Below are positions 11,199 through 20,038 of a DNA stretch of 38,654 bases, one piece after another. Source of the DNA: Pseudonocardiales bacterium. Lineage in GTDB: Bacteria > Actinomycetota > Actinomycetes > Mycobacteriales > Pseudonocardiaceae. Positions within the stretch are counted from its first letter, which is position 1; every line of letters begins with the position of its first letter. The stretch lies in NCBI GenBank assembly GCA_019241525.1, contig JAFAWY010000148.1:1-38654 (forward strand), read 5' to 3'. The notes below the pieces were generated by a model. It did no database searches and was not told the origin of the DNA. It saw only the letters and a list, made by a program, of their open reading frames with translations. A program made the translations under genes and the position numbers.

Positions 11199-12671
11199 CT
11201 ACACGCCGCCGGATAACTTCTCCCGCAGCGCCGCCAGCTGTTCATCACTGGCCAGCGAGCCCGACCCGGCATCATCGGACGCGGTAGGAGCCTCACCTCC
11301 ATCTGCCGAGGAGTAACTCTGATCCTCAGCAGCCTCCGACTCAGCCTCGGACGCCTTGGTGACCTGCTTGCGGTGTTGCTCGAAGCGGATCTGAGCCTCG
11401 GCGTACGCGCGTTCCCACTCCTGACGCTGTTTCTCGTAGCCCTCAAGCCAGTCGTTGGTCTCCGGGTCGAAGCCCTCCGGATAGATGTAGTTGCCCTCGC
11501 TGTCGTACTCGGCAGTCATGCCGTACTGCGTGGGATCGAACTCCATGTCGGGGGACAGGCCCTCGTTGGCCTGCTTGAGGGACAGCGAGATCCGCCGGCG
11601 ATCGAGGTCAATGTCGATCACCTTGACCATCACGTCATCGCCTACCTGCACGACTTGCTCGGGGATCTCAACATGCCGCTGCGACAGCTCGGAGATGTGC
11701 ACCAAGCCCTCGATGCCCTCTTCCACCCGGACAAACGCACCGAAAGGTACGAGCTTGGTGACTTTGCCGGGCACGATCTGACCGATCTGGTGGGTCCTGG
11801 CGAACTGGCGCCACGGGTCTTCCTGAGTGGCCTTGAGCGACAGGGACACCCGCTCGCGGTCCAAGTCCACGTCGAGCACCTCGACGGTGACTTCCTGGCC
11901 AACCTCGACGACCTCACTGGGGTGATCGATGTGCTTCCAAGACAGCTCGGAGACGTGCACCAAGCCGTCCACACCACCGAGATCGACGAAGGCACCGAAG
12001 TTGACGATGGAGGACACCACGCCCTTGCGGACCTGGCCCTTGGCCAGCTGGTGGAGGAACTCGCTGCGCACCTCCGACTGGGTCTGCTCAAGCCACGCCC
12101 GCCGGGACAGCACCACATTGTTGCGGTTCTTGTCCAACTCGATGATCTTGGCCTCGAGCTCGCGACCCACGTAGGGCTGCAGATCGCGGACCCGCCGCAT
12201 CTCGACCAGCGAGGCGGGCAGGAAACCGCGCAACCCGATATCGAGAATCAGGCCACCCTTCACCACCTCGATGACCGTGCCGCGCACCGGCTCCTCGTTT
12301 TCCTTGAGCCGCTCGATGTTGCCCCAGGCACGCTCGTACTGGGCGCGCTTCTTGGACAGGATGAGGCGGCCTTCCTTGTCCTCCTTCTGGAGAACGAGGG
12401 CCTCGACCTCATCACCCACCGACACGACCTCAGCTGGGTCGACGTCGTGTTTGATGGACAGCTCCCGGGACGGGATCACGCCCTCGGTCTTGTAGCCGAT
12501 GTCGAGCAGCACCTCGTCACGGTCGACTTTGACGATGGTGCCTTCGACGATGTCGCCATCGTTGAAGTACTTGATGGTTTTGTCGATGGCGGCGAGGAAG
12601 TCCTCCTCCGTCCCGACGTCGTTGATCGCAACCTGCTGGGTGGTCGGGGCGGTGGTGGTGTCGGTGGACAT
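11199..12671 (-). CDS. rpsA: 30S ribosomal protein S1
   Basis: S1 binds mRNA on the 30S subunit. The 490-residue protein has four S1 OB-fold repeats, beginning near GDIVEGTIVKVDRDEVLLDIGYKTEG, EPVRGTVIEVVKGGLILDIG, GQVRKGVVSSIVNFGAFVDLGGVDGLVH and GQIVPGKVTKLVPFGAFVRVEEGIEGLVH. An acidic, low-complexity C-terminal tail follows. Four repeats rather than the six of E. coli is normal for actinobacteria. The start ATG has GGAG about 12 bases upstream. The 230-base divergent region to the methyltransferase gene must contain its promoter; a TACAGT on the minus strand at about 12730 is a possible -10, but no -35 is clear. Confidence 0.96.
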   Translation of the reverse strand: MSTDTTTAPTTQQVAINDVGTEEDFLAAIDKTIKYFNDGDIVEGTIVKVDRDEVLLDIGYKTEGVIPSRELSIKHDVDPAEVVSVGDEVEALVLQKEDKEGRLILSKKRAQYERAWGNIERLKENEEPVRGTVIEVVKGGLILDIGLRGFLPASLVEMRRVRDLQPYVGRELEAKIIELDKNRNNVVLSRRAWLEQTQSEVRSEFLHQLAKGQVRKGVVSSIVNFGAFVDLGGVDGLVHVSELSWKHIDHPSEVVEVGQEVTVEVLDVDLDRERVSLSLKATQEDPWRQFARTHQIGQIVPGKVTKLVPFGAFVRVEEGIEGLVHISELSQRHVEIPEQVVQVGDDVMVKVIDIDLDRRRISLSLKQANEGLSPDMEFDPTQYGMTAEYDSEGNYIYPEGFDPETNDWLEGYEKQRQEWERAYAEAQIRFEQHRKQVTKASEAESEAAEDQSYSSADGGEAPTASDDAGSGSLASDEQLAALREKLSGGV

Positions 12672-12899
12672 GCGGTGGGTTGCTCCGAAGGGATAGGGTC
12701 GAGCACTGATGTGCTGTTAACGGTGGTAACTGTATTTTGGGTGTGATGCTGCGCGGATGAGCGTACTACGACGGATCATCCTCACCCGGACAACCTGGGC
12801 AGCAGGAAGCCACAGCGCAATTCGATCCTACCCAGGCGGGAGTCGTAGCAGCAAACTCAACCCCGGCCGATGTCGGCTACCTGGTGAGAGACTGCCCCG

Positions 12900-13763
12900 G
12901 TGACCGACCCGTCGCAAGCGCGAGTGTTCGAGCACGAGCAGGGCCACCAGCGGGCTGAGGCCGCTCTGGGCACCGTCGGCGTGGTGAAGCGAGGAGTCAG
13001 TGATCCGGATACGGTGGCGGCCAATCGCCGGTGGTGGGATGCCGATGCCGAGGACTATCTCGCCGAACACGGCGACTTTCTCGGTCTGGTGGACTTTGTG
13101 TGGTGCCCGGAGGGATTGCGGGAGTCCGAGGCCGGGCTGCTCGGCGACGTCGCAGGCCGGCGGGTGCTCGAGGTCGGTTGCGGATCGGCGCCATGCGCCC
13201 GCTGGCTGGCCGATCACGGCGCGCAAGTCATCGGCCTGGATCTGTCGGTCGGGATGTTGCGACAAGCGGTGGACGCGGCGCGGGAGACCGGCATCTGCGT
13301 CCCGCTGGTGCAGGCCGACGCAACCCGGTTGCCCTTCGCTGACCGTAGTTTCGACCTGGCCTGCTCAGCGTTCGGGGCGGTGCCGTTTGTTGCTGACTCG
13401 GCCGCAGTGATGCGAGAAGTGGTGCGGGTGCTCCGGCCTGGCGGCCGGTGGGTTTTCGCCGTCACGCATCCGATGCGCTGGATCTTCCCCGACGATCCAG
13501 GGGAAGCCGGTTTGACCGTGGCGCAGTCTTATTTCGACCGCACTCCTTACGTCGAGGTGGACGGCCTCGGGCAGCCTACCTACGTGGAGCATCACCGAAC
13601 CCTGGGCGATCGGGTTCGGGAAATTGTCGCCGCCGGCCTCACGCTGGAAGACCTCATCGAGCCGGAATGGCCGCCCGACCTGGACCGGAATTGGGGGCAA
13701 TGGAGCCCGCTACGCGGCGCGCTGTACCCCGGAACCGCTATCTTTTGCTGCCGTCGGCACTGA
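12900..13763 (+). CDS. Class I SAM-dependent methyltransferase
   Basis: The 287-residue protein has a Rossmann-fold methyltransferase domain: motif I VLEVGCGSAPCARWL, motif II region VIGLDLSVGMLRQAV, VQADATRLPFADRSFDLACSAFG (motif post II and acidic loop), and VRVLRPGGRWVFAVTHPMRWIF. The C-terminal part (YVEHHRTLGDRVREIVAAGLTLEDLIEPEWP) is typical of UbiE/Methyltransf_11-type proteins. The methyl acceptor is unknown. It lies between divergent rpsA and convergent polA (eight bases between stops); I recall this placement from other actinobacteria. I use the first GTG; initiation at a later GTG in the first 30 codons is possible, since the fold starts only around residue 38. Confidence 0.88.
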   Translation: MTDPSQARVFEHEQGHQRAEAALGTVGVVKRGVSDPDTVAANRRWWDADAEDYLAEHGDFLGLVDFVWCPEGLRESEAGLLGDVAGRRVLEVGCGSAPCARWLADHGAQVIGLDLSVGMLRQAVDAARETGICVPLVQADATRLPFADRSFDLACSAFGAVPFVADSAAVMREVVRVLRPGGRWVFAVTHPMRWIFPDDPGEAGLTVAQSYFDRTPYVEVDGLGQPTYVEHHRTLGDRVREIVAAGLTLEDLIEPEWPPDLDRNWGQWSPLRGALYPGTAIFCCRRH

Positions 13764-13771
13764 CGGTGCGC

Positions 13772-16450
13772 TCAGTGCGCTGCGTCGTCCCAACTCCGGC
13801 CTACTCCCACCGATACCTCCAGCGGCACCTCGAGGGCATACGCCGACGCCATCTCTCGACGTACCAGGGCGTCCAATGCTGCCCGTTCGTCGTCGGCGAC
13901 TTCCAGGACCAACTCATCGTGGACCTGCAGGAGCATCCGGGAACGCAGCCCCTCGGCGCGCAACGCCCGATCGACGTTGAGCATCGCCACTTTGATGATG
14001 TCCGCGGCGCTGCCCTGGATCGGCGCGTTGAGCGCCATGCGCTCAGCCATGTCACGACGCTGCCGGTTGTCGCTGACCAGGTCGGGCAGGTAGCGCCGCC
14101 GCCCCATGATGGTGGCGGTGTAGCCGTCCACCCGTGCCTTGTCCACGATGGCGCGCAGGTAGTCACGAACTCCACCGAAGCGGGCGAAGTATTCCTCCAT
14201 CAGTTCCCGCGCTTCCTCGGTGGAAATCCGCAATTGGGCGGACAGACCGAAAGCGGACAGGCCGTAAGCCAGCCCGTAATTCATCGCCTTGATCTTGGCG
14301 CGCTGTTCGCCGGTCACGGCGGCAGTGTCGACGCCGAATACCCGGGCCGCCGTGGCAGCATGGAAGTCGTGACCTGACGTGAAAGCCTCGATCAACGCGG
14401 TATCCGCAGACAGATGTGCCATGATCCGCATCTCGATCTGGCTGTAATCGGCCGTCATCAGCTCCGCGTATCCCGGGCCGACTACGAAGGCCGTACGGAT
14501 GCGGCGGCCAGACTCGGTGCGGATCGGGATGTTCTGTAAGTTTGGCTCGGTTGATGACAGCCGCCCCGTTGCGGCGATCGTCTGGTTGTAGGTGGTGTGG
14601 ATCCGCCCATCGTCGGCAACGGTTTTCAGCAGTCCATCCACCGTGGTCTTGAGTCGGGTTGCGTCGCGGTGTGCCAGCAGGTGGGCCAGCAAGGGATGCC
14701 CGGTCGTCTCATAAAGCGTCTGCAGCGCATCAGCGTCGGTGGTGTAGCCAGTCTTGGTGCGCTTGGTCTTGGGCATGCCCAACTCATCGAACAGCACCAC
14801 CTGTAGCTGCTTGGGCGATCCCAGGTTCACCTCGTGACCGATCACCCCGAAGCAGTCTTGTTCGGCCTGCTTCACCGCGGCGGCAAAGCTGGCCTCCAAC
14901 TCGGCCAGCACATCACCATCGACCGCGATGCCGGCGGCTTCCAACTCGGCCAGCACGGCCAGCAACGGTAGCTCCAGGTCGGTCAGTAGAGACCGGCCCG
15001 CTATCCGGTCCAGCTCGGTGTCCAGTGCGTCGGCTAGCTCGGCCACAGCGCGGGCGCGCAGGATGTCATCGGCTACCCGCGCGGCGGTGTCCTCGTCCTC
15101 GAACAAGCTCGGCTGGCCGGCATCACTGGCCTCTACCCGCAGTTCCCGGTGCAGGTAGCGCAGCACCAGATCGGCGAGGTCGAAGGAGCGCTGTCCCGGC
15201 CGGACCAGGTAGGCGGCCAGCGCCGTGTCACTGGTCAGCCCGGCCAGGGCGATGCCCCGCGCCCGCAACGCGTGCAGCAGCGGCTTGGCATCATGCGCGG
15301 CTTTGGGAAAAGCCGGATCGGCCAGCCACTGCGCCAGGGCACGCTCGTCGTCGGGACTCAACGCTTGTGGGTCGAGGTAACCACCATCGCCGTCGGCAGC
15401 AGCCAGGGCCAGGCTCTCCAGATCACCGACTCCCCGCGCCCAGCTGCCCCGGAAAGCCAGCCCGGTCCGGCGCCCGTCGCTGACATGCTCGGCCAGCCAG
15501 GCAGCCAATCCGCCGGTCTCGATCACCTCGCCGCGCACCTGAAAGCCCTCTTCGGCCTCGGGCTCGGGAGCGCTCAACGTGGCGAACAGCCGGTCGCGCA
15601 GGACCCGAAACTCCAGCTCGTCAAACAGCCGGTGCACGGCATCCCGGTCCCAGGGCTTGAGCACCAGGTCAGCAGGTTGCTCGGAGATGTCGACGTTACG
15701 AACCAGCTCGGTAAGCCGGCGGTTGAGCAGCACTGAGGCGAGGTTTTCCCGTAGAGCGTCACCCGCCTTGCCCTTGACCTCGTCCACCCGGTCAATCAGG
15801 GCATCCAGCGAACCGAACTCCCGCACCCATTTTGCTGCGGTCTTGTCTCCCACTCCCGGAATGCCGGGCAGGTTGTCTGAGGGATCACCACGTAGCGCGG
15901 CGTAGTCCGGGTACTGCTGCGGGGTCAGGCCGTAACGCTCGGCCACCTCCGCGGGGGTGAACCGGGTCAGGTCCGAGACGCCTTTGCGCGGGTAGAGCAC
16001 CGTCACCTGATCGCTGACCAGCTGCAGGGTGTCCCGATCACCGGTGCAGACCAGCACCTCGAATCCCGCCGGCTCGGCCCGTGTCACCAGGGTCGCGATG
16101 AGATCGTCAGCTTCGTAATCCTCCCTGGTGAGCACTGGGATCCCGAGGGTGGCGAGCACGTCTTGGATCAGTGACACCTGCCCGCGAAACTCGTCGGGTG
16201 TACTGCTGCGGTTGGCTTTGTACGGCGCATAGACCTCGGCACGGAAGGTCTTGCGGGAGACGTCGAATGCCGCAGCGACATGGCTGGGCTGCTCATCGCG
16301 AAGCAGGTTGATCAGCATTGAAGTGAAGCCGTACACGGCGTTGGTGGTCTGCCCGGTGCTGGTGCGGAAATTCTCCGCGGGTAGCGCGAAGAACGCCCGG
16401 TAGGCCAGTGAGTGGCCATCGAGCAATAGCAGCCGCGGTGCAGAAGCCAT
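13772..16450 (-). CDS. polA: DNA polymerase I
   Basis: PolA fills gaps and removes primers in replication and repair. The 892-residue protein has an intact 5'-3' flap nuclease domain (LLLLDGHSLAYRAFFALP, DYEADDLIATL, CTGDRDTLQL, GVGDKTAAKW) and an intact polymerase domain (motif A DYSQIEMRIMAHLS, motif B RAKIKAMNYGLAYGLS, motif C QVHDELVLEV). The middle 3'-5' exonuclease domain lacks the DxE metal-binding motif: LAFRGSW stands where an Asp-Glu pair is expected. Proofreading is therefore probably absent, as in mycobacterial PolA. The start is set at ATG of MASAPRL; a GTG one codon upstream is possible, and the open frame extends to 16519 without family similarity. Confidence 0.96.
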   Translation of the reverse strand: MASAPRLLLLDGHSLAYRAFFALPAENFRTSTGQTTNAVYGFTSMLINLLRDEQPSHVAAAFDVSRKTFRAEVYAPYKANRSSTPDEFRGQVSLIQDVLATLGIPVLTREDYEADDLIATLVTRAEPAGFEVLVCTGDRDTLQLVSDQVTVLYPRKGVSDLTRFTPAEVAERYGLTPQQYPDYAALRGDPSDNLPGIPGVGDKTAAKWVREFGSLDALIDRVDEVKGKAGDALRENLASVLLNRRLTELVRNVDISEQPADLVLKPWDRDAVHRLFDELEFRVLRDRLFATLSAPEPEAEEGFQVRGEVIETGGLAAWLAEHVSDGRRTGLAFRGSWARGVGDLESLALAAADGDGGYLDPQALSPDDERALAQWLADPAFPKAAHDAKPLLHALRARGIALAGLTSDTALAAYLVRPGQRSFDLADLVLRYLHRELRVEASDAGQPSLFEDEDTAARVADDILRARAVAELADALDTELDRIAGRSLLTDLELPLLAVLAELEAAGIAVDGDVLAELEASFAAAVKQAEQDCFGVIGHEVNLGSPKQLQVVLFDELGMPKTKRTKTGYTTDADALQTLYETTGHPLLAHLLAHRDATRLKTTVDGLLKTVADDGRIHTTYNQTIAATGRLSSTEPNLQNIPIRTESGRRIRTAFVVGPGYAELMTADYSQIEMRIMAHLSADTALIEAFTSGHDFHAATAARVFGVDTAAVTGEQRAKIKAMNYGLAYGLSAFGLSAQLRISTEEARELMEEYFARFGGVRDYLRAIVDKARVDGYTATIMGRRRYLPDLVSDNRQRRDMAERMALNAPIQGSAADIIKVAMLNVDRALRAEGLRSRMLLQVHDELVLEVADDERAALDALVRREMASAYALEVPLEVSVGVGRSWDDAAH

Positions 16451-16676
16451 CACGGCCAGCGAGTCTAGGCCTGACCACCGACACTGCGGTGGGTCAGTAC
16501 CCGCGGCGGATGGCTGCACCGGGCGATAAGCGGACCTCTGTGCGAACTGCGGTCAACTGGACCTGCTGGTGACGGCGTCCGGTCGATAGCTCACTATGAG
16601 CACCTGGTCGGCGGACGGGGTCGCACCGGACCCCGGGGGCCGCCGTCGACCCCTGGGCAGAAGGAGACACCCGCCT

Positions 16677-18116
16677 GTGCGACCGCGACCACCAGGCCTG
16701 GTCGGAAATTCGAAGGACGCTGCCGCGCGGTCCGATGATCTCGCCTCCGGCTGGTTCCACCTCTCGGTGGTACGTGCACTGGTTGTGGCGCTGGTTGGTC
16801 CCCTGATCGTGGGCGCTGTGCTGCTCGGTGCGGCAGTGCCGGCATTGGCGAGTCAGCCACCGCCCACCCCGCCTACACCGTCCCAGTCCCCACTCCCACA
16901 GCCTCCGTCTGAACAACCATCACCTGAGCAGGGTTTACCGGTCAGCGGAACCCTGCGCAACGCTGATGGAAGGTTGCTGGCCGGTGTGCAGGTGCAGGTC
17001 TTTGACTCCACCGGCCAGCAGGTTGCTTCGACCACCTCGAACACCAGTGGTCGCTGGGAGCTGGTTGTGCCGCGGCCGGGCCGCTACACCTTCCGGATCG
17101 ACCCACGGTCCGTGCCACGTGGCGTCAACGTGCTGCAGGGTGAGGTGGTGCGCGACGTGGTCCCCGGGACGCTACCGCTGGTCGTGTTCCGATTCGGGGA
17201 GCAACGTGGCGGCTTGCAGACGACGGCGAGCGCGGAAGCCGTGCGGGTGCTGGTGGACGGTATCCGGTTCGGTCTGGTCATCGGGATCACCGGAATAGGG
17301 CTGTCATTGATCTTCGGAACGACCGGGTTGACCAACTTCGCGCACGGGGAGCTCGTCACGATCGGAGCGGTGGTGGCCTGGACGCTGAACGTGACCGCTG
17401 GACTCCAGCTGATCTGGGCCACCGTGCTGGCGGTCATAGTCGGCGCGGCTCTCGGCGCGGTGACCGACCTGGCCATCTGGCGGCCAATGCGGCGGCGCCG
17501 GGCTGGACTGATCGCCCAGCTGGTCATCTCCATCGGGTTGGCTCTCGCGCTGCGTTACCTGGTGCTGATCTACTTCGGCGGTCGATCCGAGTCGTTCGCT
17601 GACTACACCAATCAGGTGGAGCGCAACTACGGGTTCATCAGCATTACCGACAAAGACCTCGCCACGATCGTGATCAGCTTGGCCGTGCTGATCGGGATCG
17701 CGCTGCTGCTGCAACGCACCCGGATCGGCAAGGCGATGCGGGCAGTGGCCGACAACCGAGACCTGGCCGCCTCGTCAGGGATCAACGTTGAGCGGGTCGT
17801 GCTTTTCGTGTGGGCCTTGGCCGGCGCGCTCGCGACACTGGGCGGCGTGCTGTTCGGCCTGTCCGAGTTAGGCGGAACGGTGCAGTACGAGATGGGTTTC
17901 AGTCTCCTGCTGCTGATGTTCGCTGGAGTGATCCTGGGCGGGCTGGGTACCGCCTACGGCGCCCTGGTGGGTTGCCTGGTCGTCGGAGTTCTGGTGCAGG
18001 TGTCGGCCCAATTCATCCCGGTCGACCTCAAATACCTGGGCGGTCTGGCGGTGCTCATCGTCATCCTGGTGATCAGGCCGCAGGGCCTGTTAGGCAGCCG
18101 CGCGCGGATCGGATGA
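16677..18116 (+). CDS. livH: LivH-type ABC permease with N-terminal secreted regulatory-like domain
   Basis: Residues of about 185-479 form a branched-chain amino acid ABC permease of LivH type: VDGIRFGLVIGITGIGLSLIFGTTGLTNFAHGE at the start of the core (shown here as positions, key motif TNFAHGE), RIGKAMRAVADN as the EAA-like loop, and GGLGTAYGALVG near the end. Ahead of it lie a signal-like membrane segment (about 31-58, ending AVPALAS), a Pro/Ser/Gln linker (60-87), and an 85-residue beta-rich segment (VSGTLRNADGRLLAGVQVQV, then GRWELVVPRPGRYTFRID) that looks like a carboxypeptidase-regulatory/SpaA-like domain. It would sit outside the membrane. The GTG start has AAGGAG ten bases upstream; ATG at 16596 is in frame but less supported. 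First gene of a livHMGF operon; substrate inferred only from family. Confidence 0.9.
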   Translation: MRPRPPGLVGNSKDAAARSDDLASGWFHLSVVRALVVALVGPLIVGAVLLGAAVPALASQPPPTPPTPSQSPLPQPPSEQPSPEQGLPVSGTLRNADGRLLAGVQVQVFDSTGQQVASTTSNTSGRWELVVPRPGRYTFRIDPRSVPRGVNVLQGEVVRDVVPGTLPLVVFRFGEQRGGLQTTASAEAVRVLVDGIRFGLVIGITGIGLSLIFGTTGLTNFAHGELVTIGAVVAWTLNVTAGLQLIWATVLAVIVGAALGAVTDLAIWRPMRRRRAGLIAQLVISIGLALALRYLVLIYFGGRSESFADYTNQVERNYGFISITDKDLATIVISLAVLIGIALLLQRTRIGKAMRAVADNRDLAASSGINVERVVLFVWALAGALATLGGVLFGLSELGGTVQYEMGFSLLLLMFAGVILGGLGTAYGALVGCLVVGVLVQVSAQFIPVDLKYLGGLAVLIVILVIRPQGLLGSRARIG

Positions 18117-18120
18117 ACAG

Positions 18121-19119
18121 ATGATCGACATCTCAACCCTGCTCGCCAACGGTGTTGCAGCGGCGGTCGGTCCCTCGACGATCTTCTTTGCGTTGCTGGC
18201 GATCGGACTGAACATCCAATTCGGTTACGCCGGACTGCTCAACTTCGGTCAGATCGGGTTTGCCCTGGTCGGCGCGTACGGAATGGGCATCGCGGTGGTG
18301 CACTTCGGCCTGCCGCTGTGGTCGGGAGTGCTGGTTGGGGTCCTTGCCGGCGTGGTGCTCGCGCTGTTGCTGGGCATCCCGACGCTACGGCTGCGCGCGG
18401 ACTACCTCGCGATCGTCACGATCGCCGCAGCGGAGATCCTGCGGCTGATCACCCGGTCAACCTCGATGACCAACTTTTCCGGCGGGACCCAAGGGCTCAC
18501 CGGCTATGGACAAGCTTTCCGGCAACCGTCTCCCTTTGACAACGGCCGGTTCTACAATGTTTTCGGAGTACGTTTCTTGGGTCAGGATCTGTGGTCGATC
18601 TGCGTCGGCTGGGCGGTGGTCGGGCTTTCGCTGATCCTGGTGTTCCTGCTGGTACGCAGTCCCTGGGGCCGTGTCCTCAAAGCAATCCGGGAGGACGAGG
18701 ATGCAGCTCGAGCGCTAGGGAAAAACGTCTTCGTCTACAAGATGCAGGCCCTGGTACTGGGCGGGGTGTTCGGTGCGATTGGCGGCATCATCTTCGCGTT
18801 GACCACGCAGTCGCTCACTCCTGATTTCTACTCGCCGCCGCAAACCTTCTTCGCCTATGCGGCACTCATCATTGGCGGCGCCGCGCGAGTATTCGGTCCG
18901 GTGATTGGTTCGATGATCTTCTGGTTCGTGCTGTCGATCACTGACAACTTCTTGCGCCAGGCCACTGCAGGAAGTAACCCGCTGATCTCGTTTATCGATA
19001 ATCAAGATGTCGGTGCTATCCGGTTCATCCTGGTTGGCGTGGGGCTTGCGCTGCTGATGGTGTTCCGGCCGCAAGGCATCTTCGGTAACCGGAGTGAGGT
19101 GTTGCTCGATGCGCGCTGA
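18121..19119 (+). CDS. livM: Branched-chain amino acid-type ABC permease LivM
   Basis: Second membrane subunit of the importer; pairs with LivH to form the translocation path. The 332-residue protein has about eight to nine hydrophobic segments and the family landmarks GLNIQFGYAGLLNFGQIGF, PTLRLRADYLAIVTIAAAEI, SPWGRVLKAIREDEDAARALGKN (the EAA-like loop that contacts the ATPases), and a C-terminal MVFRPQGIFGNRSE. It starts four bases after the livH stop, with only a weak GGATG upstream, which suggests coupled translation. Its end overlaps livG by 11 bases. Confidence 0.93.
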   Translation: MIDISTLLANGVAAAVGPSTIFFALLAIGLNIQFGYAGLLNFGQIGFALVGAYGMGIAVVHFGLPLWSGVLVGVLAGVVLALLLGIPTLRLRADYLAIVTIAAAEILRLITRSTSMTNFSGGTQGLTGYGQAFRQPSPFDNGRFYNVFGVRFLGQDLWSICVGWAVVGLSLILVFLLVRSPWGRVLKAIREDEDAARALGKNVFVYKMQALVLGGVFGAIGGIIFALTTQSLTPDFYSPPQTFFAYAALIIGGAARVFGPVIGSMIFWFVLSITDNFLRQATAGSNPLISFIDNQDVGAIRFILVGVGLALLMVFRPQGIFGNRSEVLLDAR

Positions 19120-20038
19120 ACACCCAGTCATCGACGTCTCCGCGCTACCCGGTGCTGCCAAGCCCGATCCGGTCCTGATGATCGATTCGGTCACTCGTTC
19201 GTTCGGCGGCTTACGCGCCGTCGACGTGGAGCATCTGGAATTCCAGCGGGGCTGGATCACCGGATTGATCGGCCCGAATGGAGCTGGGAAAACCACGCTG
19301 TTCAACCTGATTACCGGGTTCGACCGGCCCAACACCGGGCAGTGGACATTCAATGGAACGCCACTGTCCGGGCTTGCCGCGCATCAGGTGGCACGCTGCG
19401 GGGTGGTCCGTACCTTCCAGCTCACCAAGGCACTGGCCAAGCTCACCGTGCTGGACAACATGCGCCTGGCCGCCCCGCGACAGAGCGGTGAACGGTTTTT
19501 TGGTGCTCTGCTGAGCTCGTGGGGACGGCAGGAGCGGGCCATCACTGAGAAAGCGATGGACCTACTCACCCGGTTCCGGCTGGATGCCAAGGCCGGCGAT
19601 CTCGCCGGCTGCCTGTCCGGCGGTCAGCGCAAGCTGCTGGAAATGGCCCGAGCGCTGATGATGGACCCCATTGTGGTGATGCTCGACGAACCGATGGCCG
19701 GGGTGAACCCCGCGCTCACCGAGAGCCTGTTGCAGCACGTCAAGTCGCTGCGCGAGGACGGTATGACGGTGGTATTCGTCGAGCACGACATGGATGTCAT
19801 CCGGGATATCAGCGATTGGGTGGTGGTCATGGCGCAGGGCCGGGTGATCGCCGAAGGGCGGCCTGACACGCTGTCGTCCAACAAGGCGGTCGTCGACGCC
19901 TACCTCGGTTCGCACCACGATCAGGCACTGGAGTTCGACGCCGAGGGCAACCCGGTGGGGCAGACGGCACAGCTCGCGGCCGAGATGCACAGCGAGCTGG
20001 AAGCAGCCATCGAACGTGGTAAGGGCCTCTCGGCGTGA
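19109..20038 (+). CDS. livG: ABC transporter ATP-binding protein LivG
   Basis: Cytoplasmic ATPase of the LivHMGF importer. The 309-residue protein has Walker A GLIGPNGAGKTTLFN, Q-loop RTFQLTKAL, signature CLSGGQRKLLEMARALM, Walker B VVMLDEPMAGVNP, and the H-loop in FVEHDMDVI. The C-terminal extension after the LivG/BCA-type tail (GSHHDQALEFDAEGNPVGQ to the end, about 45 residues) is longer than in E. coli LivG. I start at the ATG with GAGGTG upstream, overlapping the livM stop; an in-frame GTG at 19094 is the alternative. Its stop overlaps the livF GTG. Confidence 0.94.
   Translation: MRAEHPVIDVSALPGAAKPDPVLMIDSVTRSFGGLRAVDVEHLEFQRGWITGLIGPNGAGKTTLFNLITGFDRPNTGQWTFNGTPLSGLAAHQVARCGVVRTFQLTKALAKLTVLDNMRLAAPRQSGERFFGALLSSWGRQERAITEKAMDLLTRFRLDAKAGDLAGCLSGGQRKLLEMARALMMDPIVVMLDEPMAGVNPALTESLLQHVKSLREDGMTVVFVEHDMDVIRDISDWVVVMAQGRVIAEGRPDTLSSNKAVVDAYLGSHHDQALEFDAEGNPVGQTAQLAAEMHSELEAAIERGKGLSA

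Noticed and set aside
11373-12746. Long plus-strand open frame (457 codons) opposite rpsA
   Set aside because: It mirrors the strongly biased rpsA codons, contains no recognisable domain, and rpsA itself is unambiguous.
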